Source of the DNA: JAZMZS01 sp045120955
GTDB lineage: Bacteria; Bacillota; Clostridia; Oscillospirales; CAG-272
DNA: 64,000 bases
Direction of reading: 5' to 3'
Assembly (NCBI GenBank): GCA_045120955.1
Contig: JBGVFH010000005.1
Span: 24,007-88,006, forward strand
The notes under the pieces were generated by a model that was given only the letters and a program-made list of their open reading frames with translations, had not been told where the DNA came from and made no database searches. The translations under genes were made by a program, and so were the position numbers. Position 1 is the first letter of the stretch; every line of letters begins with the position of its first letter. Shown here in pieces: positions 43,756 through 52,895 of the stretch.

Positions 43756-43945
43756 TGCATAATAATCACAAATTTCGACATTTGTTTTTATGCACAATAA
43801 GCAGTTTTTACAAATAGATGTTCTGTTGCTTTTCTCTTTTCCTTTTCGGGGCGCAAACGGCACTGCCGATGCGGGGTCTTGCGGCATTTAATAATTTGTT
43901 AATCCGTGCATTTAATAAATTTAACTTTTATATTATAGAAAAAAC
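43756..43945. other. AT-rich intergenic stretch between divergent promoters
   Basis: No gene or known riboswitch seen. It contains a CGGCACTGCCG dyad at about 43857 and AATCCGTGCATTT near 43911, which matches 13 nt of the dispersed-repeat tail but lacks the repeat's hairpin arms. Confidence 0.4.
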
Positions 43946-43974
43946 TTGAATATTGAAAGAAAATATTATATAAT
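43946..43974 (+). promoter_or_regulatory. Promoter of ireB
   Basis: TTGAAT, 17-nt spacer, TATAAT, ~60 nt upstream of the gene. Confidence 0.75.
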
Positions 43975-44037
43975 CATTATATTGTAGGGTAGTTTTGATT
44001 TTTAAAAGCTCATTTTCACAGCGAAAGGAAAATATAT

Positions 44038-44292
44038 ATGCATAACGAAAAGGAAAAAACCCAGACCTTCCGTGTCAGAAACGAAAAGGACACGGAAATG
44101 AAGCTCATACTAACAACAGTCTACGATGCGCTCGTAGAAAAGGGATACAATCCGATAAATCAGATAGTGGGCTATCTTCTCTCGGAGGACCCGACTTATA
44201 TTACGAACCACAACAGCGCACGTACTCTGATACGCAAGCTCGACAGAGACGAGATACTCAACACCATCGTTGCGTATTACCTCGGAGTGTGA
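44038..44292 (+). CDS. ireB: IreB family regulatory phosphoprotein
   Basis: An 84-residue protein of the UPF0297/IreB family, a substrate of the PASTA kinase/phosphatase system that affects cephalosporin resistance in Enterococcus. The N-terminus KTQTFRVRNEKD includes the threonine pair region phosphorylated in IreB, and NPINQIVGYLLSEDPTYITNHNSART is the family's core. AAAGGAAAATATAT precedes the ATG. It is usually followed by ruvX; here a riboflavin kinase and cell-envelope genes follow. Confidence 0.93.
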   Translation: MHNEKEKTQTFRVRNEKDTEMKLILTTVYDALVEKGYNPINQIVGYLLSEDPTYITNHNSARTLIRKLDRDEILNTIVAYYLGV

Positions 44293-44302
44293 CCCTTTAC
44301 AA

Positions 44303-44761
44303 ATGAAAAGTGAAGCAACCTCCCTCAAGCGCTCCCCGGTCCTGCTTTGCAAAGACAGGCAGATATGTCTGCACGGTAAGGTCGTATGCGGCAAAAAGCT
44401 CGGCAGGACTCTCGGCTTTCCTACGGCGAACCAAATGTTCTCCAAAGAAGCTGCCGTACCCGAATGCGGCATATACGCAAGCATCGTCGAGATACGGAGC
44501 AAGCGTTACTGCGCTGTATCAAACGTAGGCACAAGACCTACCGTAGACGGCACGTATATAAACTGCGAAAGCTACATCATAGGCTATTCGGGCGAGCTTT
44601 ACGGGGAAGATATAGACACGACCTTTGTTGCGTTTATCCGAGAGGAGCAAAGGTTTTCTTCTATCGAAGAGCTGAGACTCGCAATAGAGGCGGACGTGTC
44701 ATGCGCTCTTGAATTTTTTTCCGAGTGGGGTAAAGCGCAAGCGAAAAAAAGTGAAGGATAA
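44303..44761 (+). CDS. Stand-alone riboflavin kinase domain protein
   Basis: A 152-residue protein matching only the C-terminal flavokinase half of bifunctional RibF: LHGKVVCGKKLGRTLGFPTANQ binds ATP/Mg, and GIYASIVEIRSKRYCAVSNVGTRPTVDG binds riboflavin. The FAD-synthetase half is missing, so it should make FMN but not FAD. The ATG at 44303 is not preceded by a good ribosome binding site; a TTG at 44270 overlapping ireB is an alternative. FMN supply would matter for Rnf, but that link is only functional reasoning. Confidence 0.8.
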   Translation: MKSEATSLKRSPVLLCKDRQICLHGKVVCGKKLGRTLGFPTANQMFSKEAAVPECGIYASIVEIRSKRYCAVSNVGTRPTVDGTYINCESYIIGYSGELYGEDIDTTFVAFIREEQRFSSIEELRLAIEADVSCALEFFSEWGKAQAKKSEG

Positions 44762-44767
44762 AAGAGA

Positions 44768-46099
44768 ATGATGCAAAAAAAACATATATTCCGAGCCATA
44801 ACAGCACTTGTTTCAGCTCTTTTGCTATGCTCTTTTCCCGTTTTTTCGGTGTCGGCGGCAGAAACGCCTACGCCCGAAAGGATAGGGGCGGCGTATCTGT
44901 ACAATATCGAAAATGACAAGGTAATATTTGAATACAATTCCGAGGCACAGCTGTATCCCGCAGCATCGGTAAAGGTGATGAGCGCAATCGTCGCTTACGA
45001 GGCGCTGTCGGACAAGATGGATACATACATTGATATCACAAAAGAAATGATAAGCGGCGCATCGGGAAACCATATCGCCATTGAGGCGGGAGAGCGGATA
45101 ATAGTACGGGATCTTTTCTATGCGATGCTGCTAAAGGGCGCAAACGATGCGGCATATGTGCTTTCATATGCCGCACACGGATCGCTGTCTGCATTTGTAG
45201 ACCAAATGAATGTACGTGCGGCAGAGCTCGGGATGACACAGACGCATTATACAAATCCGACGGGAATGCACGATGAGCTTATGCTCAGCTCCGCATATGA
45301 TCAGGCGCAGGCAGCAAAGGTGTTCTGCTCTTACACGGAGCTTGTCGAGATGTCAAGCGTGTCAAAGCATGTTATTGAAAAGACCGACCATTGCCAACAG
45401 CGAAACATTTACAACAGAAACGCCTTCGTGTCAAAGGTAAATTCCCTCGGCACGATAAAATACTATTATGAGTACGCAAAGGGTGTCAGCTTCGGAAGCA
45501 CGGATGAAGCGGGCGACTCGTTTGTTACAATGGCGCAAAAGGATGGGCTCAGCTACATATGCGTCATACTCGGCGGAGAAGAGAGCGAGAACGGAGAGAA
45601 TATTTATGCTTTTGAGGCGGCAACAGCCTTGCTCGACTATGCTCTTGACGGCTTTGGCTATGTAGAGGTGCTCAACACCGAAAAATTTGTACACGATATG
45701 CCTGTAACGCTAAGCGAAGAGACAGATCGGGTCATGCTCATACCTGCGGGAAAGATAAAGGCATATCTCCCCTATGACATCGACATAGATACGGATATTA
45801 CATACACTTACACACTCAGCTGTGAGAGTCTGACCGCACCCGTAAAAGAGGGACAGGCGGTGGGGCATATCTCCGTGTATTACGGGGACACTCTTTTGGG
45901 TACGGAACAGCTCGTAACACAAAACGAGGTAAAGCTGAGTGCCTTTCTCTCAACGCTTGAACACATAAAGACCTTTACCAAAAGCAAATTTTTCATCTGC
46001 ACTTCAGCGGCGCTGATCGTAGTCACGGTGGGATTTGTTCTTATCAACAGCTTCGTTCGTGAGAGAAAAAGAAGAAAACGCTCTGTCCGTTACAGATAA
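44768..46099 (+). CDS. DD-carboxypeptidase-fold exported protein lacking all three catalytic motifs
   Basis: A 443-residue exported, C-terminally membrane-anchored protein of the DacF/PBP5 (S11) family. The signal peptide ends near SVSAA, the S11 domain spans about residues 35-275, a beta domain follows, and one membrane helix lies at 405-425 before a basic tail. In aligned positions the SxxK serine is Ala66 (A-S-V-K), SxN reads Gly124-Ala-Asn and KTG reads Ser241-Phe-Gly, so D-alanine carboxypeptidase activity is unlikely. Surrounding segments (YNSEAQLYP, GERIIVRDLFYAMLL, GSTDEAGDSFV) still match the family. It may act as a peptidoglycan-binding or regulatory scaffold. Confidence 0.82.
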   Translation: MMQKKHIFRAITALVSALLLCSFPVFSVSAAETPTPERIGAAYLYNIENDKVIFEYNSEAQLYPAASVKVMSAIVAYEALSDKMDTYIDITKEMISGASGNHIAIEAGERIIVRDLFYAMLLKGANDAAYVLSYAAHGSLSAFVDQMNVRAAELGMTQTHYTNPTGMHDELMLSSAYDQAQAAKVFCSYTELVEMSSVSKHVIEKTDHCQQRNIYNRNAFVSKVNSLGTIKYYYEYAKGVSFGSTDEAGDSFVTMAQKDGLSYICVILGGEESENGENIYAFEAATALLDYALDGFGYVEVLNTEKFVHDMPVTLSEETDRVMLIPAGKIKAYLPYDIDIDTDITYTYTLSCESLTAPVKEGQAVGHISVYYGDTLLGTEQLVTQNEVKLSAFLSTLEHIKTFTKSKFFICTSAALIVVTVGFVLINSFVRERKRRKRSVRYR

Positions 46100-46125
46100 C
46101 GAGAAAAAATCGAGAGGAAACGGCT

Positions 46126-47592
46126 TTGAAAAAATTAGTTTTGTTTTTATGTCTGATAGCGGTATGCTCACCGCTGCTGTCCTGCTCAGCGACGCAGAGC
46201 GGAGGAGGGGAGCACTCTTCTGAGCAAAGCGGCAATTCGACACAGGCGGAGGACGGCACCGACGGCTCAGAGAACACGGGCGCACCGACGCAGGGCATCG
46301 ACAGATTTGCGGACAGCATCAAAACGGCAGACAGCGCACTTGATGCGCTCCCCTCGACAGACCTTGAGGGGATGTCGTTCATATTCACGTGTACCGACAC
46401 AAAAAAACTGTTCGGGGAGCCTGCCGAAACGGTGCTCTCGCAGACTCAGTACGGCAGAATAGACAAGCTAAATGACAAGCTCAACACACAGATAATTCAG
46501 ACGCAAGCCGACACAGACTCGATAAAGTCGGGGCTTTTAGAAGCAAAAAACTCGGGAATGGTCTACTCGCATCTGCTCTCGGTAAGCGTCTCCGATATCG
46601 GAGCACTGTCCTACAACGGGCTTATCGGAAATATACAGTCGCTTCCCTTCGTTGATACGTCAAAGCCGTACTACGATGCGGATTTTTGTGCGGAGATGCG
46701 TACAAGCTCGGGGCTTTACGCTCTTTATGGCGATGCGTGCCTTGACACGGGCTCTCGCATGGCGGTATTATACAACGACACCCTGGCTCAGAGCATAGGC
46801 ATAACAGCGATGGAGCAGTTGGTGAGCGAGGGCGGCTGGACATATGACAAAATGAACGAATACGCAAAAGCTGCCGCCGCCGTACAGGTAAACGAAAGCG
46901 GCGTCATCGGAGTGCTTTGCTCCGACACGGACAAAATGCTCTGCTCAGCCTATGTTTCGGGCAAAATGGAGAGCATAGTGCGCACAGACAGCACTCTTTC
47001 GCTAAACGACAACCGAGACAAGGGCGATGTTCTTTCGTCAAAGCTTGCGGAGCTGCTCGCAGGCGGCACATACCATGCCGGAGGTATGGGTGAGGTCACG
47101 GCTGACGATATCTTTAGGTCCGGACAGGCGCTTTTCTATATGACAGAGCTGGGCAGTATAGAAAGCATCTACAACATGAACGATGTATGGGGACTGCTGC
47201 CTCAGCCGAATGCCGAGGCAGGCGCAGAATACTGCGCTCCTATCTCAAAGAGCACCTCAGTCATCTGTTATCCCGACTCGTCCGCAGACCTAAACGAGGT
47301 GGGACTGATGACCGAATGTCTCTTTGCCTGCTCCTGCGATGTGCTCGAGGCTATGACTCTCGACAGATACTTTCACGGTTATGTCAGAAACGAAAAGACC
47401 TACCTGATGCTTGAAATGCTGATACCAAACACAGAGAGCGATTTCGTTTTATGCTATTCCGACGAGTTTGCGAATTTCAACGAAGGAACGCTTGATGCGT
47501 TTATCCGTGCGTGCAGATCCGAAAACACGTATTCACGCATTTACGCCGCAAACAGGGCCTCCGCAAACAGGTCGCTGTCATTTGTAAGATAG
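46126..47592 (+). CDS. Putative solute-binding-like lipoprotein
   Basis: A 488-residue lipoprotein: signal peptide, lipobox SPLLSC, an acidic Ser/Gly/Glu-rich linker to about residue 60, then a large domain with GGWTYDKMNEYAKAAA and LYNDTLAQSIGIT, reminiscent of family-1 extracellular sugar-binding proteins. There is no adjacent permease or ATPase, so transport is doubtful. The start is TTG with GAGAGGAAACGG upstream. It sits 26 bp after the degenerate carboxypeptidase, so both may serve the cell envelope. Confidence 0.6.
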   Translation: MKKLVLFLCLIAVCSPLLSCSATQSGGGEHSSEQSGNSTQAEDGTDGSENTGAPTQGIDRFADSIKTADSALDALPSTDLEGMSFIFTCTDTKKLFGEPAETVLSQTQYGRIDKLNDKLNTQIIQTQADTDSIKSGLLEAKNSGMVYSHLLSVSVSDIGALSYNGLIGNIQSLPFVDTSKPYYDADFCAEMRTSSGLYALYGDACLDTGSRMAVLYNDTLAQSIGITAMEQLVSEGGWTYDKMNEYAKAAAAVQVNESGVIGVLCSDTDKMLCSAYVSGKMESIVRTDSTLSLNDNRDKGDVLSSKLAELLAGGTYHAGGMGEVTADDIFRSGQALFYMTELGSIESIYNMNDVWGLLPQPNAEAGAEYCAPISKSTSVICYPDSSADLNEVGLMTECLFACSCDVLEAMTLDRYFHGYVRNEKTYLMLEMLIPNTESDFVLCYSDEFANFNEGTLDAFIRACRSENTYSRIYAANRASANRSLSFVR

Positions 47593-47662
47593 CATTTTAC
47601 GTATTTTTTGGCCGCTTGCCCCATTTTTTGATAAAAATGTTTGGAAAAGTAGAAATTTGTTA

Positions 47663-47691
47663 TTTACAAAAGTCGAAAATAGTGCTATTAT
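47663..47691 (+). promoter_or_regulatory. Promoter of pyruvate:ferredoxin oxidoreductase
   Basis: TTTACA, 17-nt spacer, TATTAT, ~50 nt upstream of the start. Confidence 0.65.
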
Positions 47692-47743
47692 TATTAGAGG
47701 TATAAAAGTTATTTATATAAATCATTTCAGGAGGAAATAATCC

Positions 47744-50700
47744 ATGGCAAGACAAAAGCTTTCGATGGACGGTAACACCGCTGCGGCTCATGTAGCATAT
47801 GCGTTTACAGAAGTAGCCGGCATTTACCCCATCACCCCTTCAAGCCCTATGGCTGACTACTGCGACCAGTGGGCAGCTACAGGCAAAAACATTCTCGGCG
47901 AGCCCGCTCTCAACATTTTCGGTGAGAAAGTAAGCGTTGTCGAAATGCAGTCAGAAGCAGGCGCCGCAGGTACCGTTCACGGTTCACTTGCAGCAGGTGC
48001 TCTTACCACAACATTTACAGCATCTCAGGGACTTCTTCTCATGATCCCGAATATGTATAAGATCGCAGGTGAGCTTCTCCCCAGCGTATTCCACGTATCC
48101 GCTCGTTGCGTAGCTTCACACGCACTCAACATCTTCGGCGACCACTCAGACGTTTATGCTTGCCGTCAGACCGGTTTTGCTATGATGGCTGAGTCCAATC
48201 CTCAGGAGGTTATGGACCTCTCCGCTGTAGCTCATCTCGCTACTATCAAGGGAAGAGTTCCGGTACTCAACTTCTTCGACGGTTTCCGTACATCTCATGA
48301 GATCCAGAAGATAGAAACATGGAGCTTTGATGAGCTTCGTGAGCTCGTTGATATGGACGCTGTTGCAGCATTCCGCAAGAGAGCTATCAACCCCGAGCAT
48401 CCCGTACTCCGCGGTTCCGCTGAGAACGGAGACATCTTCTTCCAGCACAGAGAAGCTTGCAACAAGTTCTATGAAGAGTTCCCCGCTATCGTTGAGGAAT
48501 ACATGAACAAGGTAAACGAGAAGATCGGTACCGACTACAAGCTCTTCAACTACTACGGCGCACCGGATGCTGACCGCATCATCGTATGCATGGGCTCCTT
48601 CTGTGACGTTGCTGAAGAAGTTATCGACTACCTCAACGCTAAGGGCGAGAAGGTCGGCCTTGTAAAGGTAAGACTCTACAGACCTTTCGTAGCTTCCAAG
48701 CTTATCGAAGCTATCCCCGCTACAGCAAAGAAGATCGCTGTTCTTGACAGAACAAAAGAGCCCGGCGCTCTCGGCGAGCCTCTTTACCTTGATGTTGTTA
48801 CCGCACTTGCTCAGGGCGGTGTCAACGCAAAGGTCGTAGGCGGTAGATACGGTCTCGGCTCAAAGGATACAACTCCTGCCAGCGTATTCGCTACATTTGA
48901 AAACCTCAAGGCTGATGCTCCCAAGAACAACTTCACCATCGGTATCGTTGATGACGTTACAGGCACATCTCTCGAGGAAAAGCCCGCTCCCGACACTTCT
49001 GCAAAGGGTACTATCTCCTGCAAGTTCTGGGGTCTCGGCGGCGACGGTACTGTCGGTGCAAACAAGAACTCCATCAAGATCATCGGTGACCATACCGATA
49101 AGTATATTCAGGCTTACTTCCAGTATGACTCAAAGAAGACCGGCGGTGTAACAATATCACACCTGCGCTTCGGTGACAGCCCCATCAAGTCTCCCTACTA
49201 CATCACAAAGGCTGACTTCGTTGCCTGCCACAATCCGTCATACATAGTCAAGGGCTTCAAGATCGTAAACGACGTTAAGCCCGGCGGCACATTCCTTCTC
49301 AACTGCCAGTGGAACGCAGAGGAGCTTGAGTCTCACCTGCCCGCTGAAGCAAAGAGATACATTGCCGAGAACAACATCAGCTTCTATACTGTTGACGCTA
49401 TCAGCAAGGCAAAAGAGATCGGTATGGGCAAGAGAACGAACACCATTCTCCAGTCTGCATTCTTCGCTCTCGCTAACATCATGCCCATCGCTGAGGCTGT
49501 TGACTACATGAAGTACATGGCTAAGAAGTCTTACCTCAAGAAGGGTGAGGCTGTAGTTGAAATGAACTACAAGGCTATTGACGCAGGTGTTGAGGCTATC
49601 GTTAAGGTTGACGTTCCCGCATCCTGGAAGGATGCTGTCGATAACAGCGCAGCTGAGATCGCAACAGAGGGCCGTCCCGAGGTCATCAAATTCGTTAACA
49701 ACATCGTTACTCCCGTTGGTAAGATGGACGGTGATTCACTTCCCGTTTCTGCTTTCGTTGAGTATGCTGACGGTACATTCCCGCAGGGTAGTGCCGCATA
49801 TGAAAAGCGCGGTGTTGCAGTTGACGTTCCCGTTTGGAACGCTGAGACATGTATCCAGTGTAACAACTGTGCATTCGTATGTCCTCACGCTGCTATCCGT
49901 CCCTTCGCTCTTACAGAGGAAGAGGCTGCAAACGCTCCTGCTGATACAAAGTACGCAGCAAAGCCTGTTCTCAAGACAAACTACAAGTTCACAATGGCAA
50001 TCAGTCCTCTCGACTGTATGGGATGTACTCTCTGCGTAAAGGCTTGCCCTGTTGCAGCGAAGAACCCCGAAAACGCTCCTATCGCTATGACAAGCCAGGA
50101 ATCTCAGCTTGCACAGCAGCCTGTATTTGACTACTGCGTAGCTAACGTTTCCGAGAAGGACGAGATCATCAACACAACCGTTAAGGGAAGCCAGTTCAAG
50201 CAGCCTCTGCTTGAGTTCTCGGGCTCTTGCGCAGGATGTGCTGAGACATCATATGCTCGTCTCATCACTCAGCTGTTCGGTGAGAGAATGTACATCTCCA
50301 ACGCAACAGGATGCTCTTCCATCTGGGGCGGTTCTGCTCCCGCAACTCCTTACACAGTAAATAAGGAAAGCGGATGCGGTCCTGCATGGGCAAACTCACT
50401 CTTCGAGGACAACGCTGAGCACGGTCTCGGTATGGCTCTCGGTCAGAAGGCTATCCGTGAAAAGCTCATGGGCAAGGTCGAAGCTATGATGGCTTCCGAC
50501 AAGGCAAGCGACGAGTTCAAGGCTGCAGCTCAGACATACCTTGATACAAAGGATAACGGCGAAGCTAACTCCACCGCTACAAAGGCACTTGTTGCACAGC
50601 TCGAAAAGGCAGCAGCACAGGGTTGCCCCACAGCCGCTGAGATTCTCGCTGAGAAGGAATACCTCTCCAAGAAGTCCGTATGGATATTTGGCGGAGACGG

Positions 50701-51325
50701 TTGGGCATACGACATCGGATTTGGCGGTCTTGACCACGTAATCGCTTCCGGCGAAAACGTAAACATCATGGTATTTGATACCGAGGTTTACTCAAACACA
50801 GGCGGTCAGGCATCCAAGGCTTCCAACATCGGTCAGGTTGCTCAGTTCGCAGCAGCAGGTAAGGCGATTGGCAAGAAGAATCTCGCTGAGATCGCTATGT
50901 CCTACGGCTATGTATACGTTGCACAGATCGCTATGGGCGCTGACAAGAACCAGACCCTCAAGGCTCTCGCTGAGGCTGAGGCATACAACGGACCTTCTCT
51001 CATCATCGGCTACGCTCCTTGCGAAATGCACGGTGTTAAGGGCGGTATGAACAACTGCCAGGACGAGATGAAGAGAGCTGTTGACGCAGGCTATTGGCAG
51101 ATGTTCAGATACAATCCCGCTGCAAAGGCTGAGGGCAAGAACCCCTTCACCCTTGACTCCAAGGAGCCTACAGCTGATTATATCGAATTTATCAAGTCCG
51201 AGACTCGTTACAGCCGTCTTGCTCAGGCAAATCCCGAAAGAGCTGCTGCTCTCTTCGCAAAGGCTGCCGAAAACGCAAAGGCTAAGTACGAGAGACTTAC
51301 AAAGTTTGTTGAGCTTTACAAATAA
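47744..51325 (+). CDS. nifJ: Pyruvate:ferredoxin (flavodoxin) oxidoreductase
   Basis: Single-chain homodimeric PFOR of 1,193 residues, which oxidises pyruvate to acetyl-CoA and CO2 and reduces ferredoxin. N-terminal domain with YPITPSSPMADYCDQWA (pyruvate/TPP contact), the DRTKEPGALGEPLY segment, two ferredoxin clusters CIQCNNCAFVCPHAAIRPF and CMGCTLCVKACP, the CAGCAETSYARL cluster, and the TPP-binding C-terminal domain with IFGGDGWAYDIGFGGLDHV. Length matches the family. Strong codon bias like pgk/tpiA indicates very high expression. The start follows CAGGAGGAAATAATCC. Its product feeds Rnf. Confidence 0.98.
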   Translation: MARQKLSMDGNTAAAHVAYAFTEVAGIYPITPSSPMADYCDQWAATGKNILGEPALNIFGEKVSVVEMQSEAGAAGTVHGSLAAGALTTTFTASQGLLLMIPNMYKIAGELLPSVFHVSARCVASHALNIFGDHSDVYACRQTGFAMMAESNPQEVMDLSAVAHLATIKGRVPVLNFFDGFRTSHEIQKIETWSFDELRELVDMDAVAAFRKRAINPEHPVLRGSAENGDIFFQHREACNKFYEEFPAIVEEYMNKVNEKIGTDYKLFNYYGAPDADRIIVCMGSFCDVAEEVIDYLNAKGEKVGLVKVRLYRPFVASKLIEAIPATAKKIAVLDRTKEPGALGEPLYLDVVTALAQGGVNAKVVGGRYGLGSKDTTPASVFATFENLKADAPKNNFTIGIVDDVTGTSLEEKPAPDTSAKGTISCKFWGLGGDGTVGANKNSIKIIGDHTDKYIQAYFQYDSKKTGGVTISHLRFGDSPIKSPYYITKADFVACHNPSYIVKGFKIVNDVKPGGTFLLNCQWNAEELESHLPAEAKRYIAENNISFYTVDAISKAKEIGMGKRTNTILQSAFFALANIMPIAEAVDYMKYMAKKSYLKKGEAVVEMNYKAIDAGVEAIVKVDVPASWKDAVDNSAAEIATEGRPEVIKFVNNIVTPVGKMDGDSLPVSAFVEYADGTFPQGSAAYEKRGVAVDVPVWNAETCIQCNNCAFVCPHAAIRPFALTEEEAANAPADTKYAAKPVLKTNYKFTMAISPLDCMGCTLCVKACPVAAKNPENAPIAMTSQESQLAQQPVFDYCVANVSEKDEIINTTVKGSQFKQPLLEFSGSCAGCAETSYARLITQLFGERMYISNATGCSSIWGGSAPATPYTVNKESGCGPAWANSLFEDNAEHGLGMALGQKAIREKLMGKVEAMMASDKASDEFKAAAQTYLDTKDNGEANSTATKALVAQLEKAAAQGCPTAAEILAEKEYLSKKSVWIFGGDGWAYDIGFGGLDHVIASGENVNIMVFDTEVYSNTGGQASKASNIGQVAQFAAAGKAIGKKNLAEIAMSYGYVYVAQIAMGADKNQTLKALAEAEAYNGPSLIIGYAPCEMHGVKGGMNNCQDEMKRAVDAGYWQMFRYNPAAKAEGKNPFTLDSKEPTADYIEFIKSETRYSRLAQANPERAAALFAKAAENAKAKYERLTKFVELYK

Positions 51326-51364
51326 TTTGAAAATCTGACAAACCGATAATAAAATCAAGCAAAA

Positions 51365-51399
51365 TACAGCATAGCCGAAGGGCTATGCTGTATTTTTTG
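51365..51399 (+). terminator. PFOR terminator
   Basis: 12-bp perfect stem TACAGCATAGCC with GAAG loop, followed by TTTTTT. Confidence 0.88.
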
Positions 51400-51434
51400 C
51401 TTTGACAATTTTCTTGCATGGTTTATGAATTCTC

Positions 51435-51463
51435 TTTATTTTTATACGCTTTTGTGATATAAT
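51435..51463 (+). promoter_or_regulatory. Promoter of the LURP-like gene
   Basis: TTTATT, 17-nt spacer, TATAAT, leaving a leader of about 135 nt. Confidence 0.6.
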
Positions 51464-51511
51464 AGCAGAGCTGTACAGTTTAATATCATACAAAAATCGG
51501 AAAAACTGTAT

Positions 51512-51591
51512 CACAGCAAGCTTCATAGCTGTGTTTTTTCTGTGTGCGGCGTTTTGAGCTATGCGCTTTTTTAATTTCAAAAAAGCTTTTT
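51512..51591 (+). promoter_or_regulatory. Two tandem terminator-like hairpins in the leader
   Basis: First, CACAGC/GCTGTG followed by TTTTTT (51512-51539). Second, GCTTTTTT/AAAAAAGC followed by TTTTT (51565-51591), just before the ribosome binding site. Such a leader could attenuate transcription; I did not recognise a riboswitch class. Confidence 0.45.
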
Positions 51592-51606
51592 CAGTGAGGT
51601 TAATTT

Positions 51607-52080
51607 ATGAAACTGTTATTTAAGCAAAGATTTTTTTCTTGGTTTGACAGCTACGACATTTATAACGAGGCGGGCGAGACGGTATATACCGTAAAGGGCG
51701 AGCTTGCTTGGGGACATCTGCTGAGGATCTATGATGCTTACGGCAACGAGCTCGGCGCCGTCAAGGAAAAGGTATGGACTTGGCTGCCGAAGTTTGAAAT
51801 GTATCTCGGCGACCGTTATATCGGCTGTATCAGCAAGGAGCTCACCTTCTTCAAGCCGAAGTTTAATATTGACTGTAACGGCTGGCAGGTCGACGGTGAT
51901 TGGTTAGAATGGGATTATACCATTCTAAACGCCTACGGTCAGAGTATCGCTGCCGTATCAAAGGAAATATGGAACTGGACCGATACTTATGTGATAGATG
52001 TAAACGACCCGCAGGACACCCTCTGCGTGCTTATGCTTGTTCTTGCTATCGATGCGGATAAGTGTTCGAGAAATGGTTGA
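51607..52080 (+). CDS. LURP-one-related family protein
   Basis: A 157-residue protein of the LURP-one/YxjI (tubby C-terminal-like) fold: regular strands such as DIYNEAGETVYTVKGELAWGH, LRIYDAYGNELGAVKEKVW and FEMYLGDRYIGCISKELTFFKP. No signal peptide or membrane helix. Function unknown; the fold may bind phospholipid membranes. GTGAGGT precedes the ATG. It is followed nine bases later by a GyrI-like gene. Confidence 0.78.
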   Translation: MKLLFKQRFFSWFDSYDIYNEAGETVYTVKGELAWGHLLRIYDAYGNELGAVKEKVWTWLPKFEMYLGDRYIGCISKELTFFKPKFNIDCNGWQVDGDWLEWDYTILNAYGQSIAAVSKEIWNWTDTYVIDVNDPQDTLCVLMLVLAIDADKCSRNG

Positions 52081-52088
52081 GGTATGCT

Positions 52089-52730
52089 ATGGCGTTTGAC
52101 TATAAGAAAGAATACAAAGAATTTTATATGCCGAAAAGCAAGCCAAGCATTGTACAAGTACCGCCAATGAACTACATTGCGGTTCGTGGCAAGGGGGACC
52201 CAAACGATGAGGGCGGCGAATATAAGGCGGCTATCGGTCTTCTCTACGGTATCGCATTCACAATTAAAATGAGCTACAAGGGAGACCACATGATCAATGG
52301 GTACTTTGAGTATGTAGTTCCGCCCCTTGAGGGCTTTTGGTGGCAAGACGGTGTTGAAGGTGTAGATTACTCCCACAAAGAAAATTTTAAGTGGATATCT
52401 TTGATCCGCCTGCCCGACTTTGTGACACGTGCAGATTTTGACTGGGCGGTTGCACACGCGACAAAAAAGAAAAAAACCGACTTTAGTGCGGTAGAGTTTC
52501 TTACATATGACGAGGGGCTTTGCGTGCAGTGTATGCACATCGGCTCGTATGACGACGAGCCTGCAACAGTCGAGCTTATGCATGAATATATGACAGAAAA
52601 CGGCTATGAGCTTGACATAAGCGACTCCCGCTATCACCATGAAATTTATCTTTCCGATCCGAGAAGGTGTGATATAAGCAAGCTCAAGACGGTCGTGCGA
52701 CATCCGATCAAGAAAAAACAAGAAAACTAA
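52089..52730 (+). CDS. GyrI-like small-molecule-binding domain protein
   Basis: A 213-residue cytoplasmic protein of the GyrI-like (SOUL/BmrR effector) domain family. KPSIVQVPPMNYIAVRGKGDPND opens the domain; LLYGIAFTIKMS, GYFEYVVPPLEGFWW and SRYHHEIYLSDPRR are typical of the Firmicute stand-alone type. It lacks a DNA-binding domain, so it likely sequesters or hydrolyses a small ligand. The start at 52089 has TTGAGGT upstream; the frame begins 27 bp earlier inside the LURP-like gene. Confidence 0.82.
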   Translation: MAFDYKKEYKEFYMPKSKPSIVQVPPMNYIAVRGKGDPNDEGGEYKAAIGLLYGIAFTIKMSYKGDHMINGYFEYVVPPLEGFWWQDGVEGVDYSHKENFKWISLIRLPDFVTRADFDWAVAHATKKKKTDFSAVEFLTYDEGLCVQCMHIGSYDDEPATVELMHEYMTENGYELDISDSRYHHEIYLSDPRRCDISKLKTVVRHPIKKKQEN

Positions 52731-52770
52731 GCTAAGCATAAAGAAACAGACAGCGAATTTTTCATTATTC

Positions 52771-52870
52771 GTTAGCCGTGCGAAAGGATTCGAGTCTCCG
52801 CCCTCGACGGGCTCCGGTCCGGTCGGCTCTGCCGCTCCCCCGGAGCGACATTCACTACCGACCGTTCGAA
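52771..52870. other. GC-rich structured segment with tRNA-like 13-mer
   Basis: Much more GC-rich than its surroundings. It contains GCTCCGG (52811) / CCGGAGC (52840) arms and CGAAAGGATTCGA (52781-52793), which is identical to the 3' end of the tRNA-Arg gene at 53240-53252 in the same orientation. Around it I see no gene. It could be a degenerate tRNA or an integration-site remnant. Confidence 0.4.
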
Positions 52871-52895
52871 TTCTATCATCTATATAAGCAGTAAA

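Noticed and set aside
43850..43925. Seventh copy of the dispersed repeat
   Set aside because: Only the AATCCGTGCATTT tail matches; the GCGGGC hairpin and the pairing arms are missing.
43660..44037. Purine or other riboswitch upstream of the nucleoside-type importer
   Set aside because: I looked for purine-riboswitch core elements on the minus strand and found only a simple hairpin next to the promoter.
52777..52866. Second tRNA gene on the minus strand
   Set aside because: The T-arm-like TCGAATCCTTTCG is present, but the T-stem does not pair and no acceptor or anticodon arm can be formed.
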